NCBI GenBank assembly: GCA_022781445.1
Contig: JALETQ010000003.1
Location: 25,698 to 89,697, forward strand
Length of the DNA stretch: 64,000 nucleotides
DNA from: Prevotella sp.
GTDB taxonomy: Bacteria; Bacteroidota; Bacteroidia; Bacteroidales; Bacteroidaceae
Reading direction: 5' to 3'
The notes below the pieces were generated by a model. The model did no database searches. It saw only the letters and a program-made list of their open reading frames with translations, and was not told the origin of the DNA. Below, piece after piece: positions 1 through 7,546 of the stretch (position 1 is the first letter of the stretch; each line of letters begins with the position of its first letter). The translations under genes and the position numbers were made by a program.

Positions 1-523
1 TGGCTGTCGGCAGGAGGTGCAAGTCCCCTGCCCCATTGCCGTAAATGGAACGGAATGAGGGCGATACGGGATAGCCCAAGGCTGTCAAAACGTCGGCATA
101 ATTTTGGAAAGAAGAAGGTAATTCGATGCGTTCTTTCCGCTGTCTGGAGGTAAGTTTTTTTCGTAAACGGCGGTGTTTGTCGATGTGTCGCACCCGCATA
201 CCGTCGCATACCATGCGCATCCGCAGGTATTTGGTACGTAAAACATCGTGTAAATCAGCCACATCCGTAAAATCTTGCTGTCGTAGTTGGCGATAGAGCC
301 GCCGCAGTCCGCCCCATCCTTGATGCTCTTTTTTGAAGTCGGCAGCCATGAACGACACGTTTGGTGCCATGTTTTCAAAAAACGGACGGGCGAAAGCCCT
401 ACTCATCATGGTGATGCGCAAGTCAGGATAGGTCGTCGCCAGCGTATGGACGACGGGCACGGTCATGGCCACATCGCCCAAGGCTGAAAACCTCATCAGC
501 AGCAAATGTCTCTCATTTTTCAT
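1..523 (-). CDS. Glycosyltransferase family 9 (heptosyltransferase-like), partial
   Basis: The N-terminal 174 residues are present; the gene runs off the left edge of the window. The translation begins MKNERHLLLMRFSALGDVAM, the typical GT9 start: a beta strand followed by the glycine-containing loop SALGDV of the GT-B N-terminal domain. A later SRAFARPFF segment also fits the family. GT9 enzymes transfer sugars, classically heptose, from nucleotide donors onto lipopolysaccharide or other surface glycans at the cytoplasmic face of the inner membrane; the acceptor cannot be read here. The ATG at 523 was chosen because the ORF track does not show this frame, but it stays open from there to the edge. 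It overlaps the end of the upstream DUF4254 gene by 11 bp, implying translational coupling. Confidence 0.85.
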   Translation of the reverse strand, partial: MKNERHLLLMRFSALGDVAMTVPVVHTLATTYPDLRITMMSRAFARPFFENMAPNVSFMAADFKKEHQGWGGLRRLYRQLRQQDFTDVADLHDVLRTKYLRMRMVCDGMRVRHIDKHRRLRKKLTSRQRKERIELPSSFQNYADVLTALGYPVSPSFRSIYGNGAGDLHLLPTA

Positions 524-1124
524 GCTTTCCGTAAAGCACCGGGTTGGTCGAAGGATCGTTATACATCTTCATTTGCTTATACACCTTCATGTATATGCGT
601 CCGCCGGCGATGTCGTCGAGCAGTCGGTCGATGGCTGTCGACAGATCGGTGCGTTGTTCGAGCAGCACGTCGAGCTTGGCTTTGCAGGTCATGCGGTGCT
701 GTTCGGTCGCGTCTTGCCGCATGGCTTGTTCCTCCATGTGGTAAATTTTGAGTGCAAGGATGGAGAGTCTGTCAATGGCCCATGCCGGACTCTCGGTGTT
801 GATATGGGCGTCGGGCAGCACGTTCACGTCCTGATAGAGCTGCCGGAAGTAGCTGTCGATCTGCTCGACAAGGTCTGTCCGGTCCTGATTGCTGCGGTCG
901 ATGCGTCGTTTGATGGCAAGGGCTTCGACGGGATTGATGTTCGGATCGCGGATGATGTCTTCCAAATGCCATTGCACGGTGTCGATCCAGCATTTGGCAT
1001 AGAGATGATATTCGAGGCTGTCGTTGGCGTAAGGATTGGCGATGGGGGTATCGACGTGGTCTTTGACATGATAATCGCGGATGACTTCTTGGAAAATCCG
1101 GTTGTATTTTTCTGTTTCTTTCAT
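513..1124 (-). CDS. DUF4254 family protein
   Basis: This 203-residue protein is soluble and largely helical. The DxxxRL-rich stretches and its position directly before a GT9 gene match the DUF4254 family of Bacteroidota, whose biochemical role is not established. The ORF track starts at 1154, but that is a TTG. The first ATG is at 1124 (MKETEKYN). A -7 box TAACTTTG on the minus strand at 1152-1159 would put transcription start downstream of the TTG, so 1124 is preferred. The last codons overlap the GT9 start. Co-occurrence with a glycosyltransferase suggests a role in surface glycan or LPS assembly, but that is inference. Confidence 0.8.
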   Translation of the reverse strand: MKETEKYNRIFQEVIRDYHVKDHVDTPIANPYANDSLEYHLYAKCWIDTVQWHLEDIIRDPNINPVEALAIKRRIDRSNQDRTDLVEQIDSYFRQLYQDVNVLPDAHINTESPAWAIDRLSILALKIYHMEEQAMRQDATEQHRMTCKAKLDVLLEQRTDLSTAIDRLLDDIAGGRIYMKVYKQMKMYNDPSTNPVLYGKHEK

Positions 1125-1151
1125 GTTTGGAATAAGCTGGTTTACTGCAGG

Positions 1152-1183
1152 CAAAGTTAGTGATTATAACCCGTTTGTCCAAG
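1152..1183 (-). promoter_or_regulatory. Promoter of the DUF4254-GT9 operon
   Basis: On the minus strand a perfect Bacteroidota -7 box (TAACTTTG, 1152-1159) is preceded after 20 nt by CTTG, close to the -33 consensus TTTG. It decides the ATG at 1124 over the TTG at 1154. Confidence 0.55.
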
Positions 1184-1386
1184 TAAAAGCCCACAAAACG
1201 TCGCTTTCTTGCCGGGACTTCGCTCGTTTGGACTGCCGGAAAATGCTTGCGGGGAAGCCTCGGTTTTGTTTTTTCATGCCGTTTCCCCTCATTTCCGGAT
1301 TGGCAATCAGCACCTTTGCCGCCCTTGTGCCGGAAGTCGGCATCGACATTGCCCCACCCTTCCCCGATGCTCCTGCCGCAGCCTTC

Positions 1387-1474
1387 GGCAAAACCTGCCC
1401 TTTTACAAGGCAGAAGTTCCCCTTTCGGTCGGTAAAAGTTCCCCTTTCAGCATGCAAAACCTGCCCTTTGGACA
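1387..1474 (+). repeat. 22-nt period tandem array, copy 1
   Basis: Four consecutive units start at 1387, 1409, 1431 and 1453, each exactly 22 nt long. Units share GGCAAAA or GGTAAAA at positions 1-7 and CCCTTT ending at position 17; the last five bases vary. Units 1 and 4 carry CCTGCCC in the middle, units 2 and 3 carry GTTCCCC. Degenerate further units may follow to about 1518. Two other arrays with the same period and register lie at 32836 and 60165. Confidence 0.8.
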
Positions 1475-1619
1475 GCCCGAACTGCACGACTATCGGGCAA
1501 AATCCGCGCACGGATATAGGTAAACGATTTGGGTTCAAATGGTTACGTTCACTGAAATCAACCACTTTCCTGCTCTTCCCGGCAGTATAGTCAAACCGTC
1601 GGTGCGTGCGAGCGGTGAG

Positions 1620-1822
1620 TTTGAACCCAAATCGGTCATGAGAGCGTTTGTTTATACATTTCATGTCGCTCATATCACTTTCCGGCCGGTTTCGTCTGCC
1701 GGCCGACATCTTGCCTGTCGTTTTGTCTTGCCGTAGCCCGCTACGCCTGCAACAAACCGACAAACCATCTGCCAACCATCAAAAGAAACCAACTCGGAAT
1801 CTAATGACCGATTTGGGTTGAA
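1620..1822. repeat. MITE-like intergenic element, long form
   Basis: The element is bounded by inverted ends: TTTGAACCCAAATCGGTCAT on the left and the complement of the same motif (AATGACCGATTTGGGTT) on the right. Inside, in reverse orientation, is the core GGAAAGTGATATGA shared with the copies at 13891, 16529 and 60004. It is about 90 bp longer than the short form; the extra stretch (ATCTTGCC through CGCCTGCAACAAACC) is shared with the copies at 62846 and 12250. No coding capacity is evident. Confidence 0.7.
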
Positions 1823-2150
1823 AGGCGCGGCTCGTGTGTCGCCGTTGTCAGATTCTTCCGTCTTTTCCCCTTTTCTACCTTAATATATATGTGCTCGGGA
1901 CGCCGTTTGCCACCTCTGCCCCACCCCGTTGGCAAGGTTGTCGCCCGTCTTCGGACATGTCATTTCGCCCGTTCCCGTCGCTGTTTTTTCATTTTTTCAG
2001 CAGAAAACACCCCTGTCATGTCCCTTGCCCGGGGATGTAGAAATTGTTGCCAATCAGTCTTTTGATGTGATATTGCCGCCCGAAAACGTCTCAAAAATTG
2101 CACAGTTTTGCGTGGTTTGTGCAATTCTTAGTGCTTTTTTAATCAAAAAA

Positions 2151-2182
2151 TTTGCACATCCGAAATAAAATTCGTTTCTTTG
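2151..2182 (+). promoter_or_regulatory. acpP promoter
   Basis: TTTG at 2151-2154, a 20-nt spacer and TTTCTTTG at 2175-2182 fit the Bacteroidota -33/-7 pattern, with one mismatch in the -7 box. The acpP ATG lies 55 nt downstream. Confidence 0.6.
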
Positions 2183-2237
2183 CAGCCGCATTTTTAACAG
2201 TGAAAGTAATTTATAAACATCTTAAAATTCAGAAATT

Positions 2238-2474
2238 ATGTCACAAATTGAAGAAAAGGTCATTGCCATTATTGTAGATCAGCTCGGTGTAGACGAAGCA
2301 GAAGTAAAGCCCGAAGCAAGTTTTACCAACGACCTCGGTGCCGATTCTTTGGAAACCGTAGAACTTATCATGGCGTTTGAGAAAGAATTTGGCATCTCCA
2401 TCCCCGATGACAAAGCTGAAACCATCAGTACCGTAGGCGATGCCATCGCATATATCCAAGAGAATGCAAAATAA
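2238..2474 (+). CDS. acpP: Acyl carrier protein
   Basis: 78 residues, the usual ACP length, strongly acidic. The phosphopantetheine attachment motif [10 protein letters not shown] places the modified serine at residue 37. The protein carries growing acyl chains as thioesters during type II fatty acid synthesis in the cytoplasm and also donates acyl groups to phospholipid and lipid A synthesis. It is followed by fabF, the usual partner order. The start ATG is preceded by an A-rich leader rather than a Shine-Dalgarno site. A strong hairpin between acpP and fabF suggests that much transcription ends after acpP, which would give the high ACP level cells need. Confidence 0.97.
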   Translation: MSQIEEKVIAIIVDQLGVDEAEVKPEASFTNDLGADSLETVELIMAFEKEFGISIPDDKAETISTVGDAIAYIQENAK

Positions 2475-2486
2475 AAAGCAATGATA

Positions 2487-2529
2487 AATGAAGGATTAGA
2501 CGGCATGAATTGTGCGCTAATCCTTCATT
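2487..2529 (+). terminator. Hairpin between acpP and fabF
   Basis: Perfect 13-bp stem (AATGAAGGATTAG with its complement) and a 17-nt loop, followed by CATTTTG. It starts 12 nt after the acpP stop. It could be a partial terminator or an mRNA processing stem setting acpP above fabF. Confidence 0.7.
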
Positions 2530-2643
2530 CATTTTGAGGGTTCTGAAAATTGCAAGCCGTGTTTTGCAAGCCCGAATCACAACAACCGGTTAGGACGTGG
2601 ATTTTTAGAACACGCCCTTTCATTCTATAATACCTTTATAACC

Positions 2644-3906
2644 ATGGAACTTAAAAGAGTAGTGGTAACGGGATTGGGTGCCGTAACCCCGGTGGGTAAT
2701 ACGCCGGAGGACACTTGGAAGAATCTCCTCGCCGGCAAAAGTGGTGCCGCTCCCATACAAAGTTTCGATACAAGCCTGTTCAAAACCCACTTCGGTTGCG
2801 AGGTGAAGGATCTGAACATCAACGATTATATCGATCGGAAAGAGGCTCGTAAGCTCGACCGTTATACCCAGCTGGCCATGATCAGTGCCATGCAGGGTGT
2901 GAAAGATGCCGGGCTCGACCTTGAAAAAGAAAATCTGGACCGCATCGGAGTTATCTACGGTGTCGGTATCGGTGGTATTAAAACTTTTGAAGAAGAGGTG
3001 TCTTACTACAGTCTTCATCGCGAAGACGGACCCAAGTTTTCGCCTTTCTTCATTCCCAAGATGATTTCGGATATTGCCGCAGGTCACATTTCGATTCATT
3101 TTGGTTTCCACGGCCCTAACTATGCAACCACCAGTGCCTGTGCATCTTCTACCCATGCGATTGCCGATGCTTTCAATCTCATACGATTGGGCAAGGCCGA
3201 TGTCATCGTGTCGGGAGGTGCCGAAGCAGCCATCACGGCATGCGGCATGGGAGGTTTCAACGCCATGCACGCCCTTTCGACCCGCAACGACGACCCCGAA
3301 CATGCCAGCCGTCCGTTCAGCAAGAGCCGCGACGGCTTCGTGATGGGTGAGGGTGCCGGCTGTCTTATCCTTGAGGAACTCGAGCATGCCAAGGCGCGTG
3401 GTGCCAAGATTTATGCCGAAATGGTAGGCGAAGCTGCCACTGCCGATGCTCATCACATCACCGCCAGCCACCCCGAAGGTCTCGGAGCGCGTCTGGTGAT
3501 GGAGAATGCCCTCGCCGATGCCGGCCTGACCATTGCCGACATCGACTACATCAACGTACACGGCACGTCCACTCCGGTGGGTGACATCTCAGAGGTGAAG
3601 GCCATCAAGGACGTCTTTGGCGAAGAGGCTTATAAGCTCAACATCAGCTCCACCAAGTCAATGACCGGGCATCTGCTCGGCGCGGCCGGTGCGATAGAGG
3701 CGTTGGTGACAGTCCTGTCGGTACGCGACGACATTGTTCCGCCGACCATCAACCATGCCGATGATGACAAAGACGACGAAATAGACTATCGTCTCAATTT
3801 CACGTTCAACACGGCTCAAAAACGCGAAGTGCGTGCCGCATTAAGCAACACCTTCGGTTTTGGTGGCCACAATGCCTGTGTGGTCTTCAAGAAATATGTT
3901 GGATGA
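2644..3906 (+). CDS. fabF: 3-oxoacyl-ACP synthase II
   Basis: 420 residues, a full-length KAS II of the thiolase fold. The catalytic triad is visible: Cys166 in TTSACASSTHA, His306 in NVHGTSTPVGD and His343 in SMTGHLLGAAG. The enzyme condenses malonyl-ACP with acyl-ACP in fatty acid elongation and governs chain length and temperature response in well-studied bacteria. The first residues MELKRVVVTGLGAVTPVG are the standard family start, so the ATG at 2644 is secure. It sits 169 bp after acpP and overlaps the rnc start by 11 bp, forming an acpP-fabF-rnc cluster known from many bacteria. Confidence 0.97.
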   Translation: MELKRVVVTGLGAVTPVGNTPEDTWKNLLAGKSGAAPIQSFDTSLFKTHFGCEVKDLNINDYIDRKEARKLDRYTQLAMISAMQGVKDAGLDLEKENLDRIGVIYGVGIGGIKTFEEEVSYYSLHREDGPKFSPFFIPKMISDIAAGHISIHFGFHGPNYATTSACASSTHAIADAFNLIRLGKADVIVSGGAEAAITACGMGGFNAMHALSTRNDDPEHASRPFSKSRDGFVMGEGAGCLILEELEHAKARGAKIYAEMVGEAATADAHHITASHPEGLGARLVMENALADAGLTIADIDYINVHGTSTPVGDISEVKAIKDVFGEEAYKLNISSTKSMTGHLLGAAGAIEALVTVLSVRDDIVPPTINHADDDKDDEIDYRLNFTFNTAQKREVRAALSNTFGFGGHNACVVFKKYVG

Positions 3907-4951
3907 CATTATCAACAGACTGAAGCTCCCTTTCCGAAAGGAAAAGGAGCTTTACTTGTCTTTGCGTGATGTGTTGGGATTCTATCCCAATCATATAGAA
4001 CTGTACCGGCAGGCACTGATGCACAAGAGTGCCGGTCGTCGCGAAAAAGGAAAGCCTGTCAACAACGAAAGGCTCGAATTCCTTGGCGATGCCATCCTCG
4101 GAGCGGTGGTGGGCGATGTCGTTTTCCATCGTTTTGAAGGCAAGCGCGAAGGCTTCTTGACCAACACCCGCAGCAAAATCGTGCAGCGCGAAACCCTCAA
4201 CCAGCTCGCTCAAGAGATGGGAGTCACCAAACTCATACAGTCCAAAGAACACAGCCTGTCGCACAATAACTACATGGGCGGCAACGCTTTTGAGGCGTTG
4301 GTGGGTGCCATCTATCTCGACAAGGGTTATGACACCTGCATGAAGTTCATGAAGAAGCGCATCCTTGACCGACTCATCAACCTCGATAAGGTGGCTTATA
4401 AGGAAGTGAATTTCAAGAGCAAGCTCATCGAATGGAGCCAGAAAAACAAGATTTTGCTCGAGTTCAGGCAAACGGAAAACTTCAGAGACAAGGAAGGTAG
4501 TCCGGTGTTTGGTTTTCAAGTGTATCTCGAAGGATTGTCCGCCGGTAACGGAAAGGGCTACTCCAAGAAAGAGGGACACCAGAAAGCCGCCAAGGCAACC
4601 CTTGAATTATTGCGCAAAGACTCGAAATTTCTCGACTCTATCTTTGCCGCCAAGGGCGACCGAACCAAGATGGAAGAGCAGCCCGTGGGCAATGTTCCGA
4701 CCCTTGAACCCGAAGTTTCAACCGATGTAGCTCCTGCCGCTGACAGCCGGCAAGCCTCCCAACGACCTCCCAAGAAGGAGGGTAGGGGAAGCAAGGTTGC
4801 CGACAAGCCTGCTGTCGATACACCGCCTATCGATGAATTCGACCTGAGCGACATCACTGCCACTCCCCAAGAGCTGACCAAGGAAGATGTCATTGCCGCT
4901 GCAGAAGCGGCTGCTTTCTCCGAAGGCGATGGTAAAAGCGATGCCGTTTGA
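3896..4951 (+). CDS. rnc: Ribonuclease III with a C-terminal extension
   Basis: 351 residues from the ATG at 3896; the ORF-track start at 3860 lies inside fabF. Residues 20-160 form the RNase III catalytic domain with the signature NNERLEFLGDA (about 56-66) and the second acidic motif AFEALVGAIYLDKG (about 131-144). Residues 172-243 form a double-stranded RNA binding domain ending KKEGHQKAAKATLELL. The enzyme cleaves double-stranded RNA in rRNA maturation and mRNA processing. Residues 250-351 are unusual: a low-complexity Ala/Glu/Pro/Asp-rich tail absent from the roughly 230-residue E. coli enzyme. The 11-bp overlap with fabF indicates coupled translation. Confidence 0.95.
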   Translation: MLDDIINRLKLPFRKEKELYLSLRDVLGFYPNHIELYRQALMHKSAGRREKGKPVNNERLEFLGDAILGAVVGDVVFHRFEGKREGFLTNTRSKIVQRETLNQLAQEMGVTKLIQSKEHSLSHNNYMGGNAFEALVGAIYLDKGYDTCMKFMKKRILDRLINLDKVAYKEVNFKSKLIEWSQKNKILLEFRQTENFRDKEGSPVFGFQVYLEGLSAGNGKGYSKKEGHQKAAKATLELLRKDSKFLDSIFAAKGDRTKMEEQPVGNVPTLEPEVSTDVAPAADSRQASQRPPKKEGRGSKVADKPAVDTPPIDEFDLSDITATPQELTKEDVIAAAEAAAFSEGDGKSDAV

Positions 4952-5085
4952 GCCTCTTCTTCCATCGAAGTCAAAACTTTTTGACGGGTTTGCGACATCG
5001 TCTCGACCGAGTTTTCGTTTGGTATCAACCGTCTTTTTCGAGATACGAAAGGAAACTTTGATAACTATGTGAAGCAGAATGGAGT

Positions 5086-5130
5086 ACCCTGATGACCGGT
5101 TTGAGATAAAGCCAAATCGGTCATCAGGGT
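5086..5130. terminator. Hairpin built from MITE-like ends
   Basis: ACCCTGATGACCG and CGGTCATCAGGGT form a perfect 13-bp stem, extended by a near-match TTTG/CAAA. The arms are the same TGATGACCGATTTGG motif that ends the MITE-like element, so this is probably an internally deleted copy with both ends joined. It may serve as a bidirectional terminator. Confidence 0.6.
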
Positions 5131-5167
5131 ATTTTCATGCACTTCCGTATGGGTTTTCTTATACCGA

Positions 5168-5208
5168 ATCTCCCCGATGGCCATCCAAAGGACAGCTATC
5201 GGGGAGAT
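5168..5208 (-). terminator. Hairpin downstream of the nitroreductase gene
   Basis: Perfect 11-bp stem ATCTCCCCGAT / ATCGGGGAGAT with a 19-nt loop. It lies 57 nt past the nitroreductase stop on the minus strand. No clear T-run follows. Confidence 0.5.
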
Positions 5209-5264
5209 ACACTTTCAACGCTTGTTGTTTCAAATCGGTTGAAACTTGCGGCCAAGGCCGTCGA

Positions 5265-6005
5265 TCATACCGGGAATCCCTGTTTTCTGAGCGTCTGGAT
5301 AAGCGTTGCCGACATGGCTTCGTTGTCTTTCTTGGTGTACCGGCAATCGGTAAACACCTGTGCCAAGGTTTCCTTGTGGTTGATGCGCACGAACTCCTTG
5401 TTCTCCGGCAGCTCTTCTTTCTCGCCGTAGTAGTCGTTGATTTGTGCCGGTGAATAGTCGCGATAAACTTCCTCATGGACGAAAGCGCGCAGCGGAAGGC
5501 GGTCGGTCAGGGGCGGATTCTCGTCGGGCCATCCCACCGTCAGCGTGGCAACGGGCATCACAAGGGCAGGCAGTTGCAGGATGTCGATGATGGCTTGCGG
5601 CATATATACCGTTGTTCCGAGGTAACAAATACCCAGTCCGGCTTCTTCGGCAAGGCATGAAAAGGTCTGCGTATAGAGCAAAGCATCGGATGCGGCATTG
5701 ACAAACGACAGGAAGTTGTCGTAGCCCGGGTGTGCTTTTCGTTGTTCGCACCATTTCGTCGTGCGGCGAAAGTCGGCACAGATGGTCAGAACCACGGGAG
5801 CCTGTGTCACCATCGGCTGGTTGAAATGAGCCGGGGCGAGCTTTTCTTTCATCTTCCGGTCGCGCGTGACGACCACACTGTAGAGTTGCAGGTTGCCCAT
5901 CGTCTGGGTGCGCGCGGCTTGTTCGAGCAACTTGTCGAGCAGTTGTTCATCGACATCCTGCGACGTATATTTGCGGATGGTGCGTCGTGTCTCGATTGTT
6001 TTCAT
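5265..6005 (-). CDS. Nitroreductase family protein (NfsA/NfrA-like)
   Basis: 246 residues. The N-terminus MKTIETRRTIRKYTSQDVDE is the typical nitroreductase start with the RRTIRKY flavin-phosphate contact. GNLQLYSVVV, a DALLYTQTFSCLAEEAGLGICYLGT segment and a GWPDE motif near residue 185 follow the NADPH-dependent FMN oxidoreductase pattern. Such enzymes reduce quinones, flavins or nitro compounds in the cytoplasm with FMN; the true substrate is unknown. The C-terminal third, with the REYSPAQINDYY-like region, resembles the NfsA/NfrA type rather than NfsB. It is the last gene of the yraN-birA-pyrH operon, 27 bp after pyrH. Confidence 0.88.
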   Translation of the reverse strand: MKTIETRRTIRKYTSQDVDEQLLDKLLEQAARTQTMGNLQLYSVVVTRDRKMKEKLAPAHFNQPMVTQAPVVLTICADFRRTTKWCEQRKAHPGYDNFLSFVNAASDALLYTQTFSCLAEEAGLGICYLGTTVYMPQAIIDILQLPALVMPVATLTVGWPDENPPLTDRLPLRAFVHEEVYRDYSPAQINDYYGEKEELPENKEFVRINHKETLAQVFTDCRYTKKDNEAMSATLIQTLRKQGFPV

Positions 6006-6032
6006 GGTTGTTGGCTGATGATGTTGTCGTTG

Positions 6033-6767
6033 TTATCGGATATTCGGGCTGTCGGTCCGGCTGTGAACGAGCGTGCCTATTTCCTCACCCGTCATGACAC
6101 GTTTGAGATTACCCGCCTTGTCCATGTTGAAAACATAGATGGGCAGATGGTTTTCGTTGCACATTGTCACGGCGGTGAGGTCCATCACCTTGAGTCCTTT
6201 GGCGATGATTTCGTCATAAGTGATGCTGTCGTATTTCACGGCAGAGGCATCTTTCTCCGGGTCGGCGGTATAGATGCCGTCCACGCGGGTGCCTTTCAGC
6301 ATCACGTCGGCTTCGATTTCGATGCCGCGGAGCGACGAGCCTGTGTCGGTCGTGAAGTACGGACAGCCCGTGCCGGCCGAGAAGATGCACACATATCCGG
6401 CTTCCAAGGCTTCGATGGCTTTCCATTTGGAGTAGTATTCGCCGATGGGTTCCATGCGGATGGCGGTCAAAACCTTGTTCTTCACGCCCGCGGCAGCCAG
6501 TGCCGAGCTGAGGGCGAGCGAGTTGATGACGGTGGCACACATGCCCATCTGGTCGCCTTTCACGCGGTCAAACCCTTTGGTTGCGCCGCTGAGTCCTCTG
6601 AAAATGTTACCGCCTCCGATAACGATGCCTATCTGTACGCCCATCTCCTGTATTTCTTTTATTTGCGAAGCATAGTCGTTGAGTCGTTGTGCGTCGATGC
6701 CGTAGCCTTGGTTTCCCATCAGGCTTTCGCCGCTCAGCTTGAGCAGTATTCTCTTAAATCTTGCCAT
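6033..6767 (-). CDS. pyrH: UMP kinase
   Basis: 244 residues from the ATG at 6767 (MARFKRILLKLSGESLMG). The longer ORF of the track runs upstream into birA in another frame and is not real. Motifs: KLSGESL (phosphate-binding lysine), VIGGGNIFRG glycine loop, DQMGMCATVINSLAL and FSAGTGCPYFTTDT near residue 140, all diagnostic of bacterial UMP kinase of the amino-acid kinase fold. The hexameric enzyme phosphorylates UMP to UDP in pyrimidine nucleotide synthesis. It starts 11 bp after the birA stop and ends 27 bp before the nitroreductase gene, so it is co-transcribed with both. Confidence 0.96.
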   Translation of the reverse strand: MARFKRILLKLSGESLMGNQGYGIDAQRLNDYASQIKEIQEMGVQIGIVIGGGNIFRGLSGATKGFDRVKGDQMGMCATVINSLALSSALAAAGVKNKVLTAIRMEPIGEYYSKWKAIEALEAGYVCIFSAGTGCPYFTTDTGSSLRGIEIEADVMLKGTRVDGIYTADPEKDASAVKYDSITYDEIIAKGLKVMDLTAVTMCNENHLPIYVFNMDKAGNLKRVMTGEEIGTLVHSRTDSPNIR

Positions 6768-6778
6768 ATATCTGTGAG

Positions 6779-7531
6779 TTAAATGTTTGAATCGTGTTGT
6801 TCGGAGATGACGAAAGCCACCTCTTTGAAAGCATATTGCCGGTTTTTTCCGTTGCGGTCCTGCAGGGTGATGATGCCGTTTTGCGCCACCTCGATGATTT
6901 TTGCCTCGAAAATGCCTTCTTGGTCTTGGTAAGGATGGTATCCGTTTCGTCTGTAGAGCGAAGCGTGATAACGGCTTTGTATGTACCCGTAGTCCTGTTG
7001 TTCCACCCGGCGGTAACAGGTTTCGAAGGCGCGGAGAATGTCGTCGAGCAGCGTTTGCCGGTCGATGTCGGTACCGAGCAGTTGCTTGAGCGACACCGGA
7101 TTGGGCGCATCGCTCACAAAGACCGTCTGGTTCACGTTGATGCCCGTGCCGAAGATGCACTTCTTGAGGCTGCCTTCAGCCACCGACAGTTCGATGAGAG
7201 TGCCTCCGAGCTTGCGGTTGCCCACGTAAATGTCATTGGGCCATTTCAGCAACACCTCGATTCCGCGACTGTCGAGAGCCTCCTTGAGGGCAAGGGCGTG
7301 TGCCATCGACAGCACGAACTGACGGTTGACGGGCACCGAGGAGGGGCGCACGGCCATCGAGAACAGCAGGTTCTTGGAGTGTTCGCTCTCCCAGCGGTTG
7401 CCGGCCTGCCCCCTTCCGGCGGTCTGATAGTCGGCAACGGCCACCACACAGGTATCGTCCGGCACTTCGATCGGTTGCAGCATGTTGTTCGTCGAGTCGG
7501 TTTCTGTGATGCTGATGCGTTGGAATTTCAT
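6779..7531 (-). CDS. birA: Biotin--[acetyl-CoA-carboxylase] ligase
   Basis: 250 residues, matching the short form without the N-terminal DNA-binding domain of E. coli BirA, so repressor function is unlikely. The catalytic motif GRGQAGNRWESEHSKNLLFS (about residues 38-57) binds biotinyl-AMP; KWPNDIYVGNRKLGG (about 102-116) carries the catalytic lysine. A short SH3-like C-terminal domain follows. The enzyme activates biotin with ATP and attaches it to the carrier subunit of acetyl-CoA carboxylase and related carboxylases. It is the second gene of the yraN-birA-pyrH operon, 15 bp after yraN. Confidence 0.96.
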   Translation of the reverse strand: MKFQRISITETDSTNNMLQPIEVPDDTCVVAVADYQTAGRGQAGNRWESEHSKNLLFSMAVRPSSVPVNRQFVLSMAHALALKEALDSRGIEVLLKWPNDIYVGNRKLGGTLIELSVAEGSLKKCIFGTGINVNQTVFVSDAPNPVSLKQLLGTDIDRQTLLDDILRAFETCYRRVEQQDYGYIQSRYHASLYRRNGYHPYQDQEGIFEAKIIEVAQNGIITLQDRNGKNRQYAFKEVAFVISEQHDSNI

Positions 7532-7546
7532 GAATGGCGATGGAGA

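Larger units (their letters stand above)
1125..2237. other. Long intergenic region with repeats
   Basis: About 1.1 kb without a credible gene. The 203-residue minus-strand ORF at 1164-1775 is made of repeat sequence and has no recognisable protein features. The region holds a 22-nt-period array (1387-1474), a MITE-like element (1620-1822), a 15-bp inverted repeat (1525-1539 with 1620-1634) and the acpP promoter at the right end. Confidence 0.7.
4952..5264. other. Convergent intergenic region, rnc / nitroreductase
   Basis: Contains two hairpins between convergent genes (5086-5130 and 5168-5208) and no credible ORF. Confidence 0.6.

Noticed and set aside
465-1160. 231-residue plus-strand ORF
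   Set aside because: Antisense to the DUF4254 gene; no domain features, and the minus frame has clear coding character, an overlapping partner and a promoter.
1387-1474. 22-nt arrays considered as CRISPR
   Set aside because: No alternation of a constant repeat with variable spacers of 30 nt or more, no cas genes, and the whole period is only 22 nt.
1164-1775. 203-residue minus-strand ORF
   Set aside because: Its translation is read through the 22-nt array and the MITE-like element; similar peptides arise at other repeat copies, so it is repeat-derived.
2620-3561. 313-residue minus-strand ORF
   Set aside because: Shadow of fabF.
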